From Bisgaardia hudsonensis (GTDB lineage: Bacteria > Pseudomonadota > Gammaproteobacteria > Enterobacterales > Pasteurellaceae), in the NCBI RefSeq assembly GCF_004345785.1, contig NZ_SLXI01000001.1:248001-312000 (forward strand): a stretch of DNA of 64,000 nt, read 5' to 3'. A program made the position numbers and the translations under genes. Below are positions 10,803 through 22,548 of the stretch, piece after piece. The notes beneath the pieces are model-generated. The model saw only the letters and a program-made list of their open reading frames with translations, had not been told where the DNA came from and ran no database searches. Within the stretch, counting starts at the first letter, position 1. Each line of letters opens with the position of its first letter.

Positions 10803-11390
10803 TTATTCAGCTTTAAAGCTATTTAAACGATTTGTTGCTTTGTTAATTCCATCTTTAATGAGTATTTCTATACATATAGTTGCTTCATCTAATACTTTAT
10901 TTATCAGTTGCCAATCAGTCGGAGAAGGTTTACTGAGTACATAAGAAGATACTAAGTTTTTGTCGCCTGGATGACCAATTCCTATGCGTAGTCGGTAGAA
11001 ATTTTTATTATTGCTAAGTTGAGCAATGGTATCCTTTAATCCATTATGACCACCGTGCCCGCCGCCTTGTTTAATTTTTGCGACACCAGGAGGAAGATCA
11101 AGTTCATCGTGAATAATTAAGATTTCTTCTGGTGAAATACGATAAAAATTAGCTAAAGTAGCAATTGATTTACCACTTAAATTCATAAACGTAGTAGGTA
11201 CTAGAAAGCGGATCTCTTTTCCATTGACTAAAGTGCGGGCAGTTTTCCCAAAGAATTTATTTTCTTCTTTTAAATTAAAATTAAATTGTTTGCTTAATTG
11301 ATTAATCAACCATTCACCTGCATTGTGGCGAGTTTCTGTGTATTTATCACCGGGATTAGCTAGCCCAACAATTAATTTTATTTCTGACAT
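10803..11390 (-). CDS. pth: peptidyl-tRNA hydrolase
   Basis: Releases tRNA from prematurely dropped peptidyl-tRNA, an essential recycling step. The catalytic set is visible: Asn in GLANPGDKY, the catalytic His in ETRHNAGEW (about residue 22) and Asp in [10 protein letters not shown] (about 95). The [11 protein letters not shown] segment is also typical. Length 195 matches the family (about 194). First gene of the pth-ychF unit. Confidence 0.96.
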   Translation of the reverse strand: MSEIKLIVGLANPGDKYTETRHNAGEWLINQLSKQFNFNLKEENKFFGKTARTLVNGKEIRFLVPTTFMNLSGKSIATLANFYRISPEEILIIHDELDLPPGVAKIKQGGGHGGHNGLKDTIAQLSNNKNFYRLRIGIGHPGDKNLVSSYVLSKPSPTDWQLINKVLDEATICIEILIKDGINKATNRLNSFKAE

Positions 11391-11548
11391 TTCTGTATTT
11401 CCAATAATATTAAAGATGTATTTAGCTTATTAACAGCTAAAAAATAGCTATACATTGTATCGGAAAAGAAATCGTTACTCAATTATAAGAGAAGAAAAGA
11501 ACGGATTGTTAGGTAATAGAAAATAATAAATTAATATGCTTAATATAA

Positions 11549-11576
11549 CAAAAGCACCTGATAAGGTGCTTTTATG
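11549..11576 (-). terminator. intrinsic terminator of glnA
   Basis: AAAAGCACC (11550-11558) pairs with GGTGCTTTT (11565-11573). It lies 20-45 nt beyond the glnA stop on the minus strand, with a short T-run. Confidence 0.85.
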
Positions 11577-11594
11577 TTTAAATTTGATAAACAA

Positions 11595-13013
11595 TTAAGA
11601 GTAATACATCTCAAATTCAACAGGATGAGGCGTCATATTAAGACGTTCCACTTCTTTGCGTTTCATCGTAACAAAAGCGTCAATAAATTCTTTACTAAAT
11701 ACATTACCTTGAATGAGGAAGTCATAATCTTTTTCAAGTGAATTGAGTGCTTCTTCTAATGAACTTGCCACAGCTGGAATTTCTTTTAATTCTTCAGGTG
11801 GAAGATCATAAAGATTTTTATCCATTGCATCGCCAGGATGTATTTTATTGCTAATACCATCTAATCCAGCCATTAATAATGCAGAAAATGCAAGATATGG
11901 GTTTGCCATTGGATCAGGGAAACGTGCTTCTATACGAATGGCTTTTGGTGTAGTTACCGCAGGAATACGAATAGATGCAGAACGATTGCTCGCAGAATAG
12001 GCTAATAAAACAGGTGCTTCAAATCCAGGAACTAAACGTTTATATGAGTTCGTTGAAGGATTGGTAAAGGCGTTTAATGCTTTTGCGTGTTTAATAATAC
12101 CACCAATGAAATAGAGTGCGGTTTCAGATAGTCCTGCATATTTGTCGCCTTGGAAAAGATTTTTTCCATCTTTGCTTAATGACATATTACAGTGCATTCC
12201 TGAGCCATTATCGCCAGTAATAGGTTTTGGCATAAAGCAAGCGGTTTTACCATGTTCATAAGCCACATTTTGTACGACGTATTTATAAATTTGTGTTTCA
12301 TCGGCTTTTGATACTAGCGTATTGAATTTAGTCGCAATTTCATTTTGACCAGCGGTAGCAACCTCATGATGATGCGCTTCTATTACTAATCCCATTTCCT
12401 CTAAGATTAAACACATCTCAGAACGAATATCGTGAGCAGTATCATTTGGCGCTACTGCACAATATCCGCCTTTTTTGAGTGGGCGATAACCATTGTTACC
12501 ATCTTCGTAGCGACGGTTGGTATTCCAAGCTGCTTCTATGTCATCTACTTCATAAGAATTACCATTTGATGAAATACCAAAACGTACATCATCAAATAAG
12601 AAAAATTCAGGTTCTGGACCAACAAAAGCTTCATCTGCTATGCCAGTAGAACGCATATAAGTTTCTGCACGAATGGCAATGGAGCGAGGATCTCGATCAT
12701 AACTTTGCATTGTTGTTGGTTCATAAATACTACAACGAATGGAAAGGGTTGGAATTTGAGCAAAAGGATCGACAACAGCTGTTTCTGCAATAGGCATTAA
12801 CAGCATATCTGCTTTATTGATTGCTTTCCAGCCTTCAACAGAAGAACCATCAAACATTTTCCCATCTTCAAAAATGTCTTCATCAATTAGACTTGCAGGT
12901 AAAGAAACACCATGTTCTTTTCCTTTTATATCCGTAAAACGCAGAAGAACAAATTTGATATCATTTTCTTCTATGAGTTTAAATACATTCGCAATAGCTG
13001 CTGCATTTGGCAT
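11595..13013 (-). CDS. glnA: glutamine synthetase, type I
   Basis: ATP-dependent synthesis of glutamine from glutamate and ammonia; a cytoplasmic dodecamer. The 472-residue length fits GSI-beta. Conserved elements include [20 protein letters not shown], the ATP-binding [17 protein letters not shown] region, and Tyr402 in NLYDLPPEE, the residue adenylylated in enterobacterial enzymes. The C-terminus [13 protein letters not shown] is characteristic. The start has a GAGGG site 10 nt upstream. It is monocistronic, with its own terminator. No glnL/glnG genes follow. Confidence 0.97.
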   Translation of the reverse strand: MPNAAAIANVFKLIEENDIKFVLLRFTDIKGKEHGVSLPASLIDEDIFEDGKMFDGSSVEGWKAINKADMLLMPIAETAVVDPFAQIPTLSIRCSIYEPTTMQSYDRDPRSIAIRAETYMRSTGIADEAFVGPEPEFFLFDDVRFGISSNGNSYEVDDIEAAWNTNRRYEDGNNGYRPLKKGGYCAVAPNDTAHDIRSEMCLILEEMGLVIEAHHHEVATAGQNEIATKFNTLVSKADETQIYKYVVQNVAYEHGKTACFMPKPITGDNGSGMHCNMSLSKDGKNLFQGDKYAGLSETALYFIGGIIKHAKALNAFTNPSTNSYKRLVPGFEAPVLLAYSASNRSASIRIPAVTTPKAIRIEARFPDPMANPYLAFSALLMAGLDGISNKIHPGDAMDKNLYDLPPEELKEIPAVASSLEEALNSLEKDYDFLIQGNVFSKEFIDAFVTMKRKEVERLNMTPHPVEFEMYYS

Positions 13014-13144
13014 AAATTAAGACCCTCTGTTTATTCTAGTGAATATGGTAAAGAAGTTATTATAAATCAAGTTACTCAAAATATCATAGAATAAAATTAT
13101 TCAAGAATAAATTTCTTTTTATAGTTTAATTGTTGAAAAAGTAG

Positions 13145-13206
13145 TATAATCAGCCCCCTTTCATATAGTATTGTAGAAAAGTTATTCGATTTTTCTACAT
13201 ATATGA
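13145..13206 (+). promoter_or_regulatory. typA promoter -10 and leader stem-loop
   Basis: A perfect TATAAT (13145-13150, weak -35) is followed by a long hairpin: TCATAT (13161-13166) pairs with ATATGA (13201-13206) and GTAGAAAA (13173-13180) with TTTTCTAC (13191-13198). The predicted start, about 13157, would place this structure at the very 5' end of the typA mRNA. Confidence 0.55.
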
Positions 13207-13243
13207 TAAGACTACTTATATATTTATTAAAAAGAAAATTCAA

Positions 13244-15094
13244 ATGACAAATAAAATTGATACAAATAAATTGCGTAATATCGCAATTATTGCTCACGTT
13301 GACCATGGTAAAACTACACTTGTTGACAAATTATTACAACAATCTGGTACTTTTGGTGAAGTACGTGGTGAAGCTGATGAGCGAGTAATGGACTCGAATG
13401 ATATTGAGAAAGAACGTGGTATCACGATTCTTGCAAAAAATACGGCAATAAATTGGAATGATTACCGAATTAATATTGTAGATACACCAGGACATGCTGA
13501 CTTCGGTGGCGAGGTTGAGCGTGTACTTTCAATGGTGGATTCTGTGTTATTAGTTGTTGATGCGTTTGATGGTCCAATGCCACAAACTCGTTTTGTAACA
13601 CAAAAAGCATTTGCACATGGTTTAAAACCAATAGTGGTAATTAATAAAGTGGATAGACCTGGAGCGAGACCTGACTGGGTAGTTGATCAAGTTTTTGATC
13701 TTTTCGTTAATCTTGGTGCAACTGACGAACAATTAGATTTCCCTATTATTTATGCTTCAGCATTAAATGGTGTGGCTGGGCTTGAGCACGAAGAATTAGC
13801 TCCAGATATGACACCATTATTTGAAGCAATCGTAAAACACGTTAGCCCACCTGATGTACATTTAGACGCCCCATTCCAAATGCAAATATCACAATTAGAC
13901 CATAATAATTATGTCGGTGTTATTGGTATTGGACGTATTAAACGTGGTTCAGTTAAATCCAATCAAGCGGTAACATTAATTGATGAAAATGGTAAGACAC
14001 GTAATGGACGTATCGGGCAAGTATTAGGACATTTAGGTTTACAACGTTATGAAGTAGAAGAAGCCTTTGCTGGTGATATTGTTGCGATTACAGGTCTTGG
14101 CGATTTAAATATTTCAGATACTATTTGCGATATTAATAATGTAGAAGCACTACCACCATTAACCGTTGATGAACCAACTGTAACAATGTTTTTCTGTGTT
14201 AATACTTCACCATTCTGTGGTAAAGAAGGAAAATATGTCACATCTCGTCAAATCCTTGAACGTTTGAAGAAAGAATTAGTACATAACGTTGCCTTACGAG
14301 TTGAAGAAACAGAAGATCCTGATGCATTCCGTGTTTCTGGTCGTGGTGAATTACATCTATCTGTATTGATTGAAAATATGCGTCGTGAAGGCTATGAATT
14401 AGCGGTATCTCGTCCGAAAGTTATTTTCAAAGAAATTGATGGACGTAAACAAGAGCCTTACGAACAAGTAACTATTGATATTGAAGAACAACATCAAGGT
14501 TCAGTAATGGAAGCGTTAGGGTTACGCAAAGGTGAAGTACGTGATATGGCACCAGATGGTAAAGGGCGTACTCGCTTAGAATATGTCATTCCAAGTCGTG
14601 GATTAATTGGTTTCCGTAATGAATTTATGACGATGACTTCAGGTACGGGATTATTATACTCAAGCTTTAGTCATTATGGTGATGTTAAAGCTGGTGAAAT
14701 TGGTCAACGAATGAATGGCGTATTAATTTCTAACGGGACAGGTAAAGCATTGGCTTATGCTCTATATGGTTTACAAGATCGTGGTAAATTAATGATTGAT
14801 CACGCTGTTGATGTTTATGAAGGTCAAGTTATTGGTATTCATAGTCGTTCTAATGATTTAACTGTCAATGCGTTACAAGGTAAAAAGTTAACAAATATGC
14901 GTGCATCAGGAAAAGATGAAGCATTAACATTGACTACACCAATTCATTTTACTTTAGAACAAGCATTAGAGTTTATTGATGATGATGAGTTAGTGGAAGT
15001 AACGCCTGTATCTGTGCGTATTCGTAAGCGTTTATTAACTGAAGTTGAACGTAAGCGAGCAGGGCGTACTACAACAAGCACAAGCGTGCGCTAA
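13244..15094 (+). CDS. typA: ribosome-dependent GTPase TypA/BipA
   Basis: Translational GTPase needed for 50S assembly at low temperature and for stress adaptation. The G motifs are [14 protein letters not shown] (about residues 18-31), [12 protein letters not shown] and [11 protein letters not shown], with EF-G-like domains and the BipA-specific C-terminal domain. Length 616 is close to E. coli (607). The leader carries a long hairpin at its expected 5' end and the ribosome binding site is weak (AAGAAAA). It is divergent from glnA, as typA commonly is in gamma-proteobacteria. Confidence 0.96.
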   Translation: MTNKIDTNKLRNIAIIAHVDHGKTTLVDKLLQQSGTFGEVRGEADERVMDSNDIEKERGITILAKNTAINWNDYRINIVDTPGHADFGGEVERVLSMVDSVLLVVDAFDGPMPQTRFVTQKAFAHGLKPIVVINKVDRPGARPDWVVDQVFDLFVNLGATDEQLDFPIIYASALNGVAGLEHEELAPDMTPLFEAIVKHVSPPDVHLDAPFQMQISQLDHNNYVGVIGIGRIKRGSVKSNQAVTLIDENGKTRNGRIGQVLGHLGLQRYEVEEAFAGDIVAITGLGDLNISDTICDINNVEALPPLTVDEPTVTMFFCVNTSPFCGKEGKYVTSRQILERLKKELVHNVALRVEETEDPDAFRVSGRGELHLSVLIENMRREGYELAVSRPKVIFKEIDGRKQEPYEQVTIDIEEQHQGSVMEALGLRKGEVRDMAPDGKGRTRLEYVIPSRGLIGFRNEFMTMTSGTGLLYSSFSHYGDVKAGEIGQRMNGVLISNGTGKALAYALYGLQDRGKLMIDHAVDVYEGQVIGIHSRSNDLTVNALQGKKLTNMRASGKDEALTLTTPIHFTLEQALEFIDDDELVEVTPVSVRIRKRLLTEVERKRAGRTTTSTSVR

Positions 15095-15110
15095 TTAATT
15101 ATTAGTGATA

Positions 15111-15147
15111 TAAAAAACACCGCACAGTTAAAAGTGCGGTGTTTTTT
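15111..15147. terminator. USS-pair bidirectional terminator between typA and grxA
   Basis: ACACCGCAC (15117-15125) pairs with GTGCGGTGT (15134-15142), with A6 and T7 flanks. The stem is built from two inverted uptake signals. Confidence 0.9.
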
Positions 15148-15174
15148 TATTTAGGAAAATAAGTTTGCTAATTT

Positions 15175-15450
15175 TTAAGAAAATAACTTGCTAAACCAGC
15201 TACCACCTTTTCCCATCAATGCTTCAAAATCAGTACAGCCACCAATATGTTTTTCATCAATAAAGATTTGTGGAACAGTGGTAACTGTTTTACCTGCTAG
15301 CACAGATAAATCATCTTTTGTCATTCCTGCTTCATTAATATCTGTATATTGATAATCAAAATCAGATGCTGTATTTTTCAATTCTTCAGCTAAATTTTTT
15401 GCTCTTACACAGAATGGACAGCCAGCACGACCATAAATTTTTACAAACAC
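15175..15450 (-). CDS. grxA: glutaredoxin 1
   Basis: Small dithiol oxidoreductase that reduces ribonucleotide reductase and other proteins with glutathione. The active site CPFC is at residues 11-14, followed by VRAKNLAEEL as in E. coli GrxA, the cis-Pro loop TVPQIF and GGCTDF near the C-terminus. Length 91. An extra cysteine in GGCTDF replaces the Tyr of E. coli GGYTDF. Convergent with typA and apparently monocistronic. Confidence 0.92.
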   Translation of the reverse strand: MFVKIYGRAGCPFCVRAKNLAEELKNTASDFDYQYTDINEAGMTKDDLSVLAGKTVTTVPQIFIDEKHIGGCTDFEALMGKGGSWFSKLFS

Positions 15451-15647
15451 GATAAACCCCTTTTTTAAATTTAAAACACACCGATTGTACCTTATTTTGT
15501 CGGAAAGCCTAAAACGTTTTTCAGGATTGCTGTGATTGGTATAATCATTTCTAAATTATCTTGATGAAAAACTAAATTAATTTCCACCGCTCTTTAGTGG
15601 TCTGTTATAATTCAGATTAATAGCATATGATTAAATTGAGAATATTA

Positions 15648-17807
15648 ATGAAACAACTTTTTGCTACCACCTCTCGTGGTTTTGAAGAATTACTAAAAGT
15701 GGAATTAACAGAGCTTGGTGCAACAGAATGTCGTGTTGTACAAGGTGGTGTTCATTTCCAAGCAACAGATGAAATACAGTATAAAGTATTACTTTGGTCA
15801 AGATTAAGCTCAAGGATTTTATTACCTCTAGTTGAAACTAAAATTTATAGTGATCTGGATCTGTATTCCACGGTTATTAGTCAAAATTGGTTGGAACTTT
15901 TTGATGAGCGAACCACTTTTTTAGTGGATTTTAATGGAACAAATCAAGATATTCGCCATACCCAATTTGGGGCAATGCGAGTAAAAGATGGGATTGTTGA
16001 TTATTTTGAACGTAATGGCAAAGCTCGTCCGACAGTTGATAAAGATAATCCAGATATTCGTATTCATACTTATTTAAATCGTGAAAATTTAATTGTTTCT
16101 TTAGATTTAAGTGGCGATGCGTTACATATTCGTGGTTATCGAGAAGAAACGGGTAAAGCGCCTTTAAGAGAAACCTTAGCTGCCGCAATTGTGTTACGTT
16201 CAGGTTGGCAACAAGGCACGCCTTTGTTAGATCCAATGTGTGGTTCTGGTACATTGCTAATTGAAGCCGCACAAATGGAAGTCAAAATTGCACCGCAGTT
16301 ATATCGTTTACGTTGGGGATTTGACTTTTGGAAAGGGCATAATCAAGATGCTTGGGACAAGGTAAAAAAAGAAGCGTTATCTCTCGCAGAGTTCGAATGT
16401 TCTAAAAATACTCAAGCACATTTTTATGGATTAGATTTAGATCATCGAGTATTAGAAAAAGCGAAAAAAAATGCTAAAAGTGCAGGTGTTGCTCATCTTA
16501 TTCAATGGAAACAAGGGGATATTGCTAGCTTGCAAAATCCATTTGATAAGGAAAGTATTGGTACAGTTATTTGTAACCCGCCTTATGGTGAACGTATTGG
16601 TACGACCCCTGCATTAATCGCCTTATATTCTGTATTTGGACAACGTCTAAAACAGCAGTTCGTAGATTGGAATGTATCTATTTTTAGTGGCGAACCGACA
16701 TTACTAGATTGTTTACGTTTACGTTCCCATCGTCAATTTAAAGCCAAAAATGGACCTTTAGACTGCGTACAGAAAAACTACCGTATTAGTCAGCGTAAAT
16801 TATCAGATAATGCAGATAAAAGTGCGGTAGAAAATTCGCTAGAATTTAATGAGAATAGCGTACAAATGGCACCTGATTTTGCTAACCGTTTACAGAAAAA
16901 TATTAAAAAAATTGAAAAATGGGCAAAACAACAAGGTTTAGATGCTTATCGTTTATATGACGCGGATTTACCTGAATACAATTTAGCGGTCGATCGCTAT
17001 GCGGATAATATTGTTATTCAAGAATATGCAGCCCCAAAAACGATTGATGAAAATAAGGCACGCCAACGTTTATTAGATGCCGTGAGTGCTACATTAGCAG
17101 TAACAGGAATTGAAACCAATAAATTAATTTTAAAAGTACGTCAAAAGCAGAAAGGTACCAATCAATATGAAAAATTAGCACACAAAGGTGAATATTTTTA
17201 TGTAACAGAATATGGTGCTAAATTGTGGGTAAATTTGACGGATTATTTGGACACAGGATTATTTTTAGATCATCGCTTAACACGTAAAATGCTTGGCGAA
17301 ATGGCAAAGGATAAAGATTTTTTAAATTTATTTGCTTATACGGGATCGGCTACTGTTCACGCAGCATTAGGGAAAGCAAAATCAACAACCACAGTGGATA
17401 TGTCGAATACCTATCTTAATTGGGCAGAGCAAAATCTTTTACTTAATGATATTGAAGGTAAGCAACATAAATTGATACAAGCGGATTGTTTACAATGGTT
17501 AGAACATTGCGATCGCCAGTTTGATTTGATTTTTGTTGATCCGCCAACATTTTCAAATTCAAAGAGAATGGAAGATAGTTGGGATGTACAGCGTGATCAT
17601 ATTAAATTAATGAGTAATTTAAAACGTATTTTAAGAAAAGAAGGGACGATTGTTTTTTCCAATAATAAACGTGGTTTTAAAATGGATTTTGATGGATTAG
17701 CTACATTAGGACTAACTGCGGTGGAAATTTCAGCTAAAACCTTACCATTAGATTTTCAACGTAATAAACAAATTCATAATTGTTGGTTAATTACATTGAA
17801 GGCATAA
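15648..17807 (+). CDS. rlmL: 23S rRNA (guanine) methyltransferase RlmL/RlmK fusion
   Basis: Bifunctional enzyme: the N-terminal half makes m2G2445 and the C-terminal half m7G2069 in 23S rRNA. An N-terminal THUMP region is followed by the RlmL catalytic NPPYGER motif and a second Rossmann methyltransferase with [12 protein letters not shown] start at the ATG at 15648 ([11 protein letters not shown], aligning with E. coli MNSLFAS) rather than the in-frame ATG at 15627; this gives 719 residues. A USS lies inside near 16820. It is followed 25 nt later by gloB. Confidence 0.95.
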   Translation: MKQLFATTSRGFEELLKVELTELGATECRVVQGGVHFQATDEIQYKVLLWSRLSSRILLPLVETKIYSDLDLYSTVISQNWLELFDERTTFLVDFNGTNQDIRHTQFGAMRVKDGIVDYFERNGKARPTVDKDNPDIRIHTYLNRENLIVSLDLSGDALHIRGYREETGKAPLRETLAAAIVLRSGWQQGTPLLDPMCGSGTLLIEAAQMEVKIAPQLYRLRWGFDFWKGHNQDAWDKVKKEALSLAEFECSKNTQAHFYGLDLDHRVLEKAKKNAKSAGVAHLIQWKQGDIASLQNPFDKESIGTVICNPPYGERIGTTPALIALYSVFGQRLKQQFVDWNVSIFSGEPTLLDCLRLRSHRQFKAKNGPLDCVQKNYRISQRKLSDNADKSAVENSLEFNENSVQMAPDFANRLQKNIKKIEKWAKQQGLDAYRLYDADLPEYNLAVDRYADNIVIQEYAAPKTIDENKARQRLLDAVSATLAVTGIETNKLILKVRQKQKGTNQYEKLAHKGEYFYVTEYGAKLWVNLTDYLDTGLFLDHRLTRKMLGEMAKDKDFLNLFAYTGSATVHAALGKAKSTTTVDMSNTYLNWAEQNLLLNDIEGKQHKLIQADCLQWLEHCDRQFDLIFVDPPTFSNSKRMEDSWDVQRDHIKLMSNLKRILRKEGTIVFSNNKRGFKMDFDGLATLGLTAVEISAKTLPLDFQRNKQIHNCWLITLKA

Positions 17808-17832
17808 TTCTTAATAATAAAATAGGGCATAT

Positions 17833-18534
17833 ATGTTACAAGCAATACCGGCATTAACAGATAATTATATTTGGGTATATGGTCGAGAAAATTTACCCGT
17901 GATCATTATTGATATACCAGAAACGGAAAATTTATTTCAGTTTATTACGGCTAATGGATTAATGGTGGAAGCCGTATTACTCACCCATAAACACGCCGAT
18001 CATATTGCTGGGGTAGCAAAGTTTAAAGCGCGTTATCCTAATGTTCCTGTGTTTGGACCAGAAGAATGTGCAACTGAAGTTACCCATATCGTAAAAGAAG
18101 GGCATTTTACGACAAATAATTACCATATTGATGTTTTAGAAACAGGTGGTCATACCGAACAACATATTAGTTTTATAGTGGACAATCATCTATTTTGTGG
18201 TGATGCGTTATTTTCAGCAGGTTGTGGGCGTGTATTTACAGGGAATTATCAGCAAATGTTTGATTCAATGCAAAAATTTAATGGATTACCTGATGATTCG
18301 ATTGTTTGCCCTGCTCACGAATATACCCTAAGTAATTTACGTTTTGCAGAAACAGTTGTTGAGGATAAAAGTGCGGTACAAAATTATTTAGAAAAAGTTG
18401 AAGCATTACGTTCTAAAGGATTGCCAAGTTTACCGACTACACTTATTTTAGAAAAAAAGATTAATCCCTTTTTGCAAGCTAAAAATCTAGAAGAATTTAT
18501 TATATTAAGAAAGGCAAAAGATAACTTTAAATAA
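17833..18534 (+). CDS. gloB: hydroxyacylglutathione hydrolase (glyoxalase II)
   Basis: Hydrolyses S-D-lactoylglutathione to lactate and glutathione, the second step of methylglyoxal detoxification. The metallo-beta-lactamase zinc motif THKHADH is at about residues 51-57, with further ligands in TGGHTEQH and [13 protein letters not shown]. Length 233, slightly shorter than E. coli GloB (251). Closely follows rlmL and is probably co-transcribed with it. Confidence 0.93.
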   Translation: MLQAIPALTDNYIWVYGRENLPVIIIDIPETENLFQFITANGLMVEAVLLTHKHADHIAGVAKFKARYPNVPVFGPEECATEVTHIVKEGHFTTNNYHIDVLETGGHTEQHISFIVDNHLFCGDALFSAGCGRVFTGNYQQMFDSMQKFNGLPDDSIVCPAHEYTLSNLRFAETVVEDKSAVQNYLEKVEALRSKGLPSLPTTLILEKKINPFLQAKNLEEFIILRKAKDNFK

Positions 18535-18717
18535 GGTAATGCTATTGCTGAAATAGTCAATCTTATTTGCTGAAATTGAAACTTTTAATTAGAATAGGCA
18601 CTCTTTTATTATTTTATTTTCTTGTGGGCGAATTTATTACCGTATCTTAGGATATTATCCTTATTTCATAGGTATTTATTCATTGTATTATTGAGTTAGA
18701 TTGCGGTATTTATTGTT

Positions 18718-20013
18718 ATGACAATTCTCGTATTAGGTATTAATCACAAAACAGCACCTGTTGCTATTCGTGAGAAAGTTGCGTTTTCAGATGAAAAACG
18801 TTGTTTTGCATTGCAAAATATTCACGAATTAGCCTTAGCAGATAGTGCCGTAATTTTATCTACCTGTAACCGAACCGAAATTTATTTTCATAATAAAGGT
18901 ATCGCACCAGAAGAAACAGATTGTTGGTTAGATAAAATAATACAATGGTTTGCAACAATCCATCATCTTGAAGTCAATGAATTAAATGATTATCTTTACA
19001 ATAGACAGAATTTACAAGCTACACAACATTTAATGCGAGTCGCTTGTGGATTGGATTCGTTGATTTTAGGTGAACCACAAATTTTAGGACAAGTAAAACA
19101 GGCTTTTCAAGTTGCAGAGGCATTTTATCCGGCTAATCAATATCCTTTTTCTAGCGAACTTTCTCGATTATTCCAAAAAGTATTTTCTACCGCAAAACGT
19201 GTAAGAACTGAAACGAATATCGGCGAAAGTGCGGTTTCAGTGGCTTATGCCGCTTGTAGTTTAGCTCGTCAGATTTTTGATAGCTTACGTACGTTAAATA
19301 TTTTACTTGTCGGAGCAGGGGAAACCATTGAATTAGTAAGTCGCCACTTGTTACGACACGGAGTGAAATCATTAACGATTGCGAATCGAACCTTAGAAAA
19401 TGCGAATAGTTTAGTCGATAAATTAAATACGGATAAGGGCATTAATATTATACCTTTATCAGCGATTTCGGAAACATTAGGAAAAGTGGATATTATTATT
19501 AGTTCGACTGGTAGCCCTAATGTATTAATTACTCAAGAAATGGTTATACAAGCTCAGAAATTACGCAAGAATACGCCAATGTTAATTGTGGATATTGCCG
19601 TCCCAAGAGATGTAGATGAGTCTGTTAGTGAATTAGAAAGTGTGTATCATTATACGGTTGATGATTTACAAAATATTATTCAACAAAATTTAAGTAATCG
19701 TGAACAGGCAGCAGAACAAGCAGAGCAGATTATTCAACAAGAGAGCGTTGATTTTTTTGAGTGGTTGAAGGTTCGCCAATTCTCTGGACTTATTCGTACT
19801 TATCGTAGTAATGCGGAGCAAGTTCGTCAAGAATTGTTAGAAAAAGCATTACAATCTCTAAATCAAGGTGAAAGTGCGGAACAAATTTTACAAGAATTGA
19901 GTTATAAGTTAATGAATAAATTAACCCATCAACCGACACAAGCTATGCAAGCGATGGTAAAAACAGGAAATTCAACAGGATTGAGAGCATTCTCAAAAGT
20001 AATTGATAAATGA
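18718..20013 (+). CDS. hemA: glutamyl-tRNA reductase
   Basis: First committed step of C5-pathway tetrapyrrole (haem) synthesis: reduces Glu-tRNA to glutamate-1-semialdehyde. The catalytic Cys is in [11 protein letters not shown] (about residue 50), the substrate region is [17 protein letters not shown], and an NADPH-binding VGAGET segment follows. Length 431 matches the family. The ribosome binding site is poor. Presence of hemA shows a C5 haem pathway is at least begun here, unlike haem-auxotrophic H. influenzae, which lacks early steps. Confidence 0.95.
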   Translation: MTILVLGINHKTAPVAIREKVAFSDEKRCFALQNIHELALADSAVILSTCNRTEIYFHNKGIAPEETDCWLDKIIQWFATIHHLEVNELNDYLYNRQNLQATQHLMRVACGLDSLILGEPQILGQVKQAFQVAEAFYPANQYPFSSELSRLFQKVFSTAKRVRTETNIGESAVSVAYAACSLARQIFDSLRTLNILLVGAGETIELVSRHLLRHGVKSLTIANRTLENANSLVDKLNTDKGINIIPLSAISETLGKVDIIISSTGSPNVLITQEMVIQAQKLRKNTPMLIVDIAVPRDVDESVSELESVYHYTVDDLQNIIQQNLSNREQAAEQAEQIIQQESVDFFEWLKVRQFSGLIRTYRSNAEQVRQELLEKALQSLNQGESAEQILQELSYKLMNKLTHQPTQAMQAMVKTGNSTGLRAFSKVIDK

Positions 20014-20064
20014 TTACATATTAGAAACTAATATAGTTCAGAATTAATAGGGAGAATTTGGAAT

Positions 20065-20571
20065 ATGCAAAATACAAAAATTATTTATTTAGCGGGCGGC
20101 TGTTTTTGGGGAACAGAAGCCTTTATGCAACGTATTAATGGCGTGATTGATGCAGAATCAGGTTATGCTAATGGTAATACCTTAAACCCAACCTATCAAG
20201 ATGTATGCAGTAATAGCGGACACGCTGAAGTGGTTAAAGTTACTTACGATAATACCCAAATTAGTTTAGAAAAATTATTGGATTATTATTTTAAAGTGAT
20301 CGATCCAACTAGCCTAAATCAACAAGGTGCAGACAAAGGCGTACAATATCGAACAGGTGTGTATTATGTGGATCCTAATGATAAGCTGATTATTGAAAAA
20401 TCCTTAGCTGATCTACAAAAACAATATTCTCAACCTTTGGTAGTAGAAAACTTGCCACTAGAGCATTATTTCCCAGCGGAAGCATATCATCAAGATTATT
20501 TAGATAAAAATCCAAATGGTTATTGCCATATTGATATTCAATTAATGAATGATCTGCTTAAAAATCAATAA
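20065..20571 (+). CDS. msrA: peptide methionine sulfoxide reductase A
   Basis: Reduces methionine-S-sulfoxide in proteins. The catalytic Cys13 is in the signature GGCFWGTEAF, and the downstream Tyr/Glu-rich region and YHQDYLDKNPNGYC tail are typical of the short single-domain MsrA (168 residues); no MsrB domain is fused. It follows hemA by 51 nt with an AGGGAGAA site. Confidence 0.95.
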   Translation: MQNTKIIYLAGGCFWGTEAFMQRINGVIDAESGYANGNTLNPTYQDVCSNSGHAEVVKVTYDNTQISLEKLLDYYFKVIDPTSLNQQGADKGVQYRTGVYYVDPNDKLIIEKSLADLQKQYSQPLVVENLPLEHYFPAEAYHQDYLDKNPNGYCHIDIQLMNDLLKNQ

Positions 20572-20600
20572 ATATTAATCTTTTCTATATTTTCTATTTA

Positions 20601-20649
20601 TAAAAGTGCGGTATATTTTTTTAATTTTTAAAAAATACACCGCACTTTA
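20601..20649. terminator. USS-pair bidirectional terminator between msrA and hflX
   Basis: AAAGTGCGGT (20603-20612) pairs with ACCGCACTTT (20639-20648), extended by an inner AT stem. Two inverted uptake signals form the outer stem between convergent genes. Confidence 0.85.
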
Positions 20650-20652
20650 CTT

Positions 20653-21984
20653 TTACTCAATTAGCTTAATTTGACTTATATCCAAAATTTCTTTTACGTC
20701 TTGTTGCTTTATTAATTTAAGCCATTCAATGTGATCAATTTTAATATCAATCATAAAATCGCCATTATCAGAAATGATTTCCTGTTGAATACAATTTAAT
20801 TGATAAAGTTTATGGCGTAATTTTCCAGCTTGTGGTGGTAATAATAGCCTGAAATAAGACATTTTGTTTCGCAATTTTTCTATTATTGCTTTAAATAGTA
20901 GATCGATGCCTTGATTATGATGAGCAGAAATATAAACAGCTACAGGGATATTTTCATCATCATATTCAATATGTGGCATAATTGTATCAAGTTGGTCAAT
21001 TTTATTATAAACAAGTAGTAATGGTATTTTATCAGCATTAATTTCGGCAAGTACTTCATTGACGGCTTGGATATTTTCAAGTTTTCTTGGATCTGAGGCA
21101 TCGACAACGTGCAGTAATAAACTGGCTTCGATGGTTTCTTGTAACGTGGATTTAAAAGCGGAAACGAGATCGTGAGGTAAGTCTCTAATAAAACCGACTG
21201 TATCCGCAAGAATGGTTGTACCGACATCTTGAATTGATAAGCGTCTTAAGGTAGGGTCAAGCGTGGCAAACAATTGATCAGCCGCATAAACATCAGCACT
21301 GGTTAAGCGATTAAATAGCGTCGATTTTCCTGCATTGGTATAACCTACAAGAGAAATAGTGGGAATATCTGCTTTTTGACGAGTTTGACGATTTTGATTA
21401 CGTTGTTTATTGACTTTTTCTAAACGGCTTTGTAACTGACCGATACGCACTTTGATTAAACGTCTATCTGTTTCTAATTGGGTTTCTCCGGGGCCTCGTA
21501 AACCCACCGCCCCTTTTTGTTGATCTAAGCCTGTTTTTCGGCGAATTAGTTGTGTAGAAAGGTATTTTAATTGTGCGAGTTCAACTTGTAACTTTCCTTC
21601 GTGTGATCTTGCTCGTTGTGCAAATATATCTAAGATTAAACCAGTACGATCAACCACTCGACATTCACATAGACTTTCAAGATTACGAGTTTGTGCTGGC
21701 GTTAGGCTATGATTAACAAGAATAACATCGGCTTTTAGTGCTTTTACTGTTTCCGCGATTTCTTCAGCTTTTCCTTTTCCTACAAAATATTTTGCTTGTG
21801 GTGTAGTACGAGAAGTGGTAATTGTAGAAAGAATATTGACATTAGCTGATTCTGCCAATAATTTAAATTCTGTTAAGTCTTCAATATTTTTATTTTGTAA
21901 AAAGAAGGTATGAACGATGATGGCATTGTCTTGGGTATTTTCTTTATTATTTAGGGATATATTATTTTCAGATTGCGATGACAT
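20653..21984 (-). CDS. hflX: ribosome-splitting GTPase HflX
   Basis: GTPase that splits stalled 70S ribosomes, important in heat stress. The HflX N-terminal domain with VGKGKAEEI is followed by the linker [15 protein letters not shown] and a GTPase domain with [21 protein letters not shown] and NKID. Length 443 is close to E. coli (426). It is the last gene of the tsaE-amiB-mutL-miaA-hfq-hflX cluster, 139 nt after hfq. Confidence 0.95.
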   Translation of the reverse strand: MSSQSENNISLNNKENTQDNAIIVHTFFLQNKNIEDLTEFKLLAESANVNILSTITTSRTTPQAKYFVGKGKAEEIAETVKALKADVILVNHSLTPAQTRNLESLCECRVVDRTGLILDIFAQRARSHEGKLQVELAQLKYLSTQLIRRKTGLDQQKGAVGLRGPGETQLETDRRLIKVRIGQLQSRLEKVNKQRNQNRQTRQKADIPTISLVGYTNAGKSTLFNRLTSADVYAADQLFATLDPTLRRLSIQDVGTTILADTVGFIRDLPHDLVSAFKSTLQETIEASLLLHVVDASDPRKLENIQAVNEVLAEINADKIPLLLVYNKIDQLDTIMPHIEYDDENIPVAVYISAHHNQGIDLLFKAIIEKLRNKMSYFRLLLPPQAGKLRHKLYQLNCIQQEIISDNGDFMIDIKIDHIEWLKLIKQQDVKEILDISQIKLIE

Positions 21985-22123
21985 ATGGTAACCAAAGGGT
22001 ATAGGATAATACCACTACACTTGTATTATTGTGTTGAGTATTATTGTGGTAAGACAAATTAGCCTCTATATTATAATTCTATTAATTTTGTTTTACATAG
22101 AGGCTATGTTGATTAACGGATAA

Positions 22124-22420
22124 TTACTCGCTTTTATCTTCTTCAGCTACACTAGGAACATCTTGTTGATGAGTTTGATGATATTGTTGCTGATTTGTTT
22201 GTCCATTATGATGAGAAACAGTACGAGCAGGTACGACTGTTGATATTGCGTGTTTATAGACCATTTGATTAACGGTATTTTTTAGTAAAATAACGAATTG
22301 ATCAAAAGATTCTATTTGACCTTGTAATTTGATTCCATTGACTAAATAGATTGATACAGGGATACGCTCACGACGTAACGCATTTAAGTAAGGATCTTGT
22401 AACGATTGTCCTTTTGCCAT
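22124..22420 (-). CDS. hfq: RNA chaperone Hfq
   Basis: Sm-like hexamer that pairs small RNAs with mRNAs. The Sm1 segment ([19 protein letters not shown]) and Sm2 segment ([10 protein letters not shown]) are intact, including Gln8 and the YKH motif that binds U-rich sRNA tails. The C-terminal tail (about residues 66-98) is rich in His and Gln and ends acidic. Length 98, similar to E. coli (102). It would be the chaperone for the sRNA candidate at 28491-28562. Confidence 0.97.
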   Translation of the reverse strand: MAKGQSLQDPYLNALRRERIPVSIYLVNGIKLQGQIESFDQFVILLKNTVNQMVYKHAISTVVPARTVSHHNGQTNQQQYHQTHQQDVPSVAEEDKSE

Positions 22421-22548
22421 ATTAAGTTTCCTTTTAAATTTAGTTATAGTTATTAATTTATAATGATATTGAATACTATAATAAAAACTTATAATATATC
22501 TTAATCAATATAACAATAATTTATTAAAATGTCATCTCTGACCATAGA

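Noticed and set aside
13097-13306. 69-codon minus-strand frame between glnA and typA
   Set aside because: It overlaps the typA start, promoter and leader hairpin and encodes a low-complexity Ile/Asn/Phe sequence.
15931-16272. 113-codon frame antisense to rlmL
   Set aside because: Opposite a well-conserved gene and with no family match.
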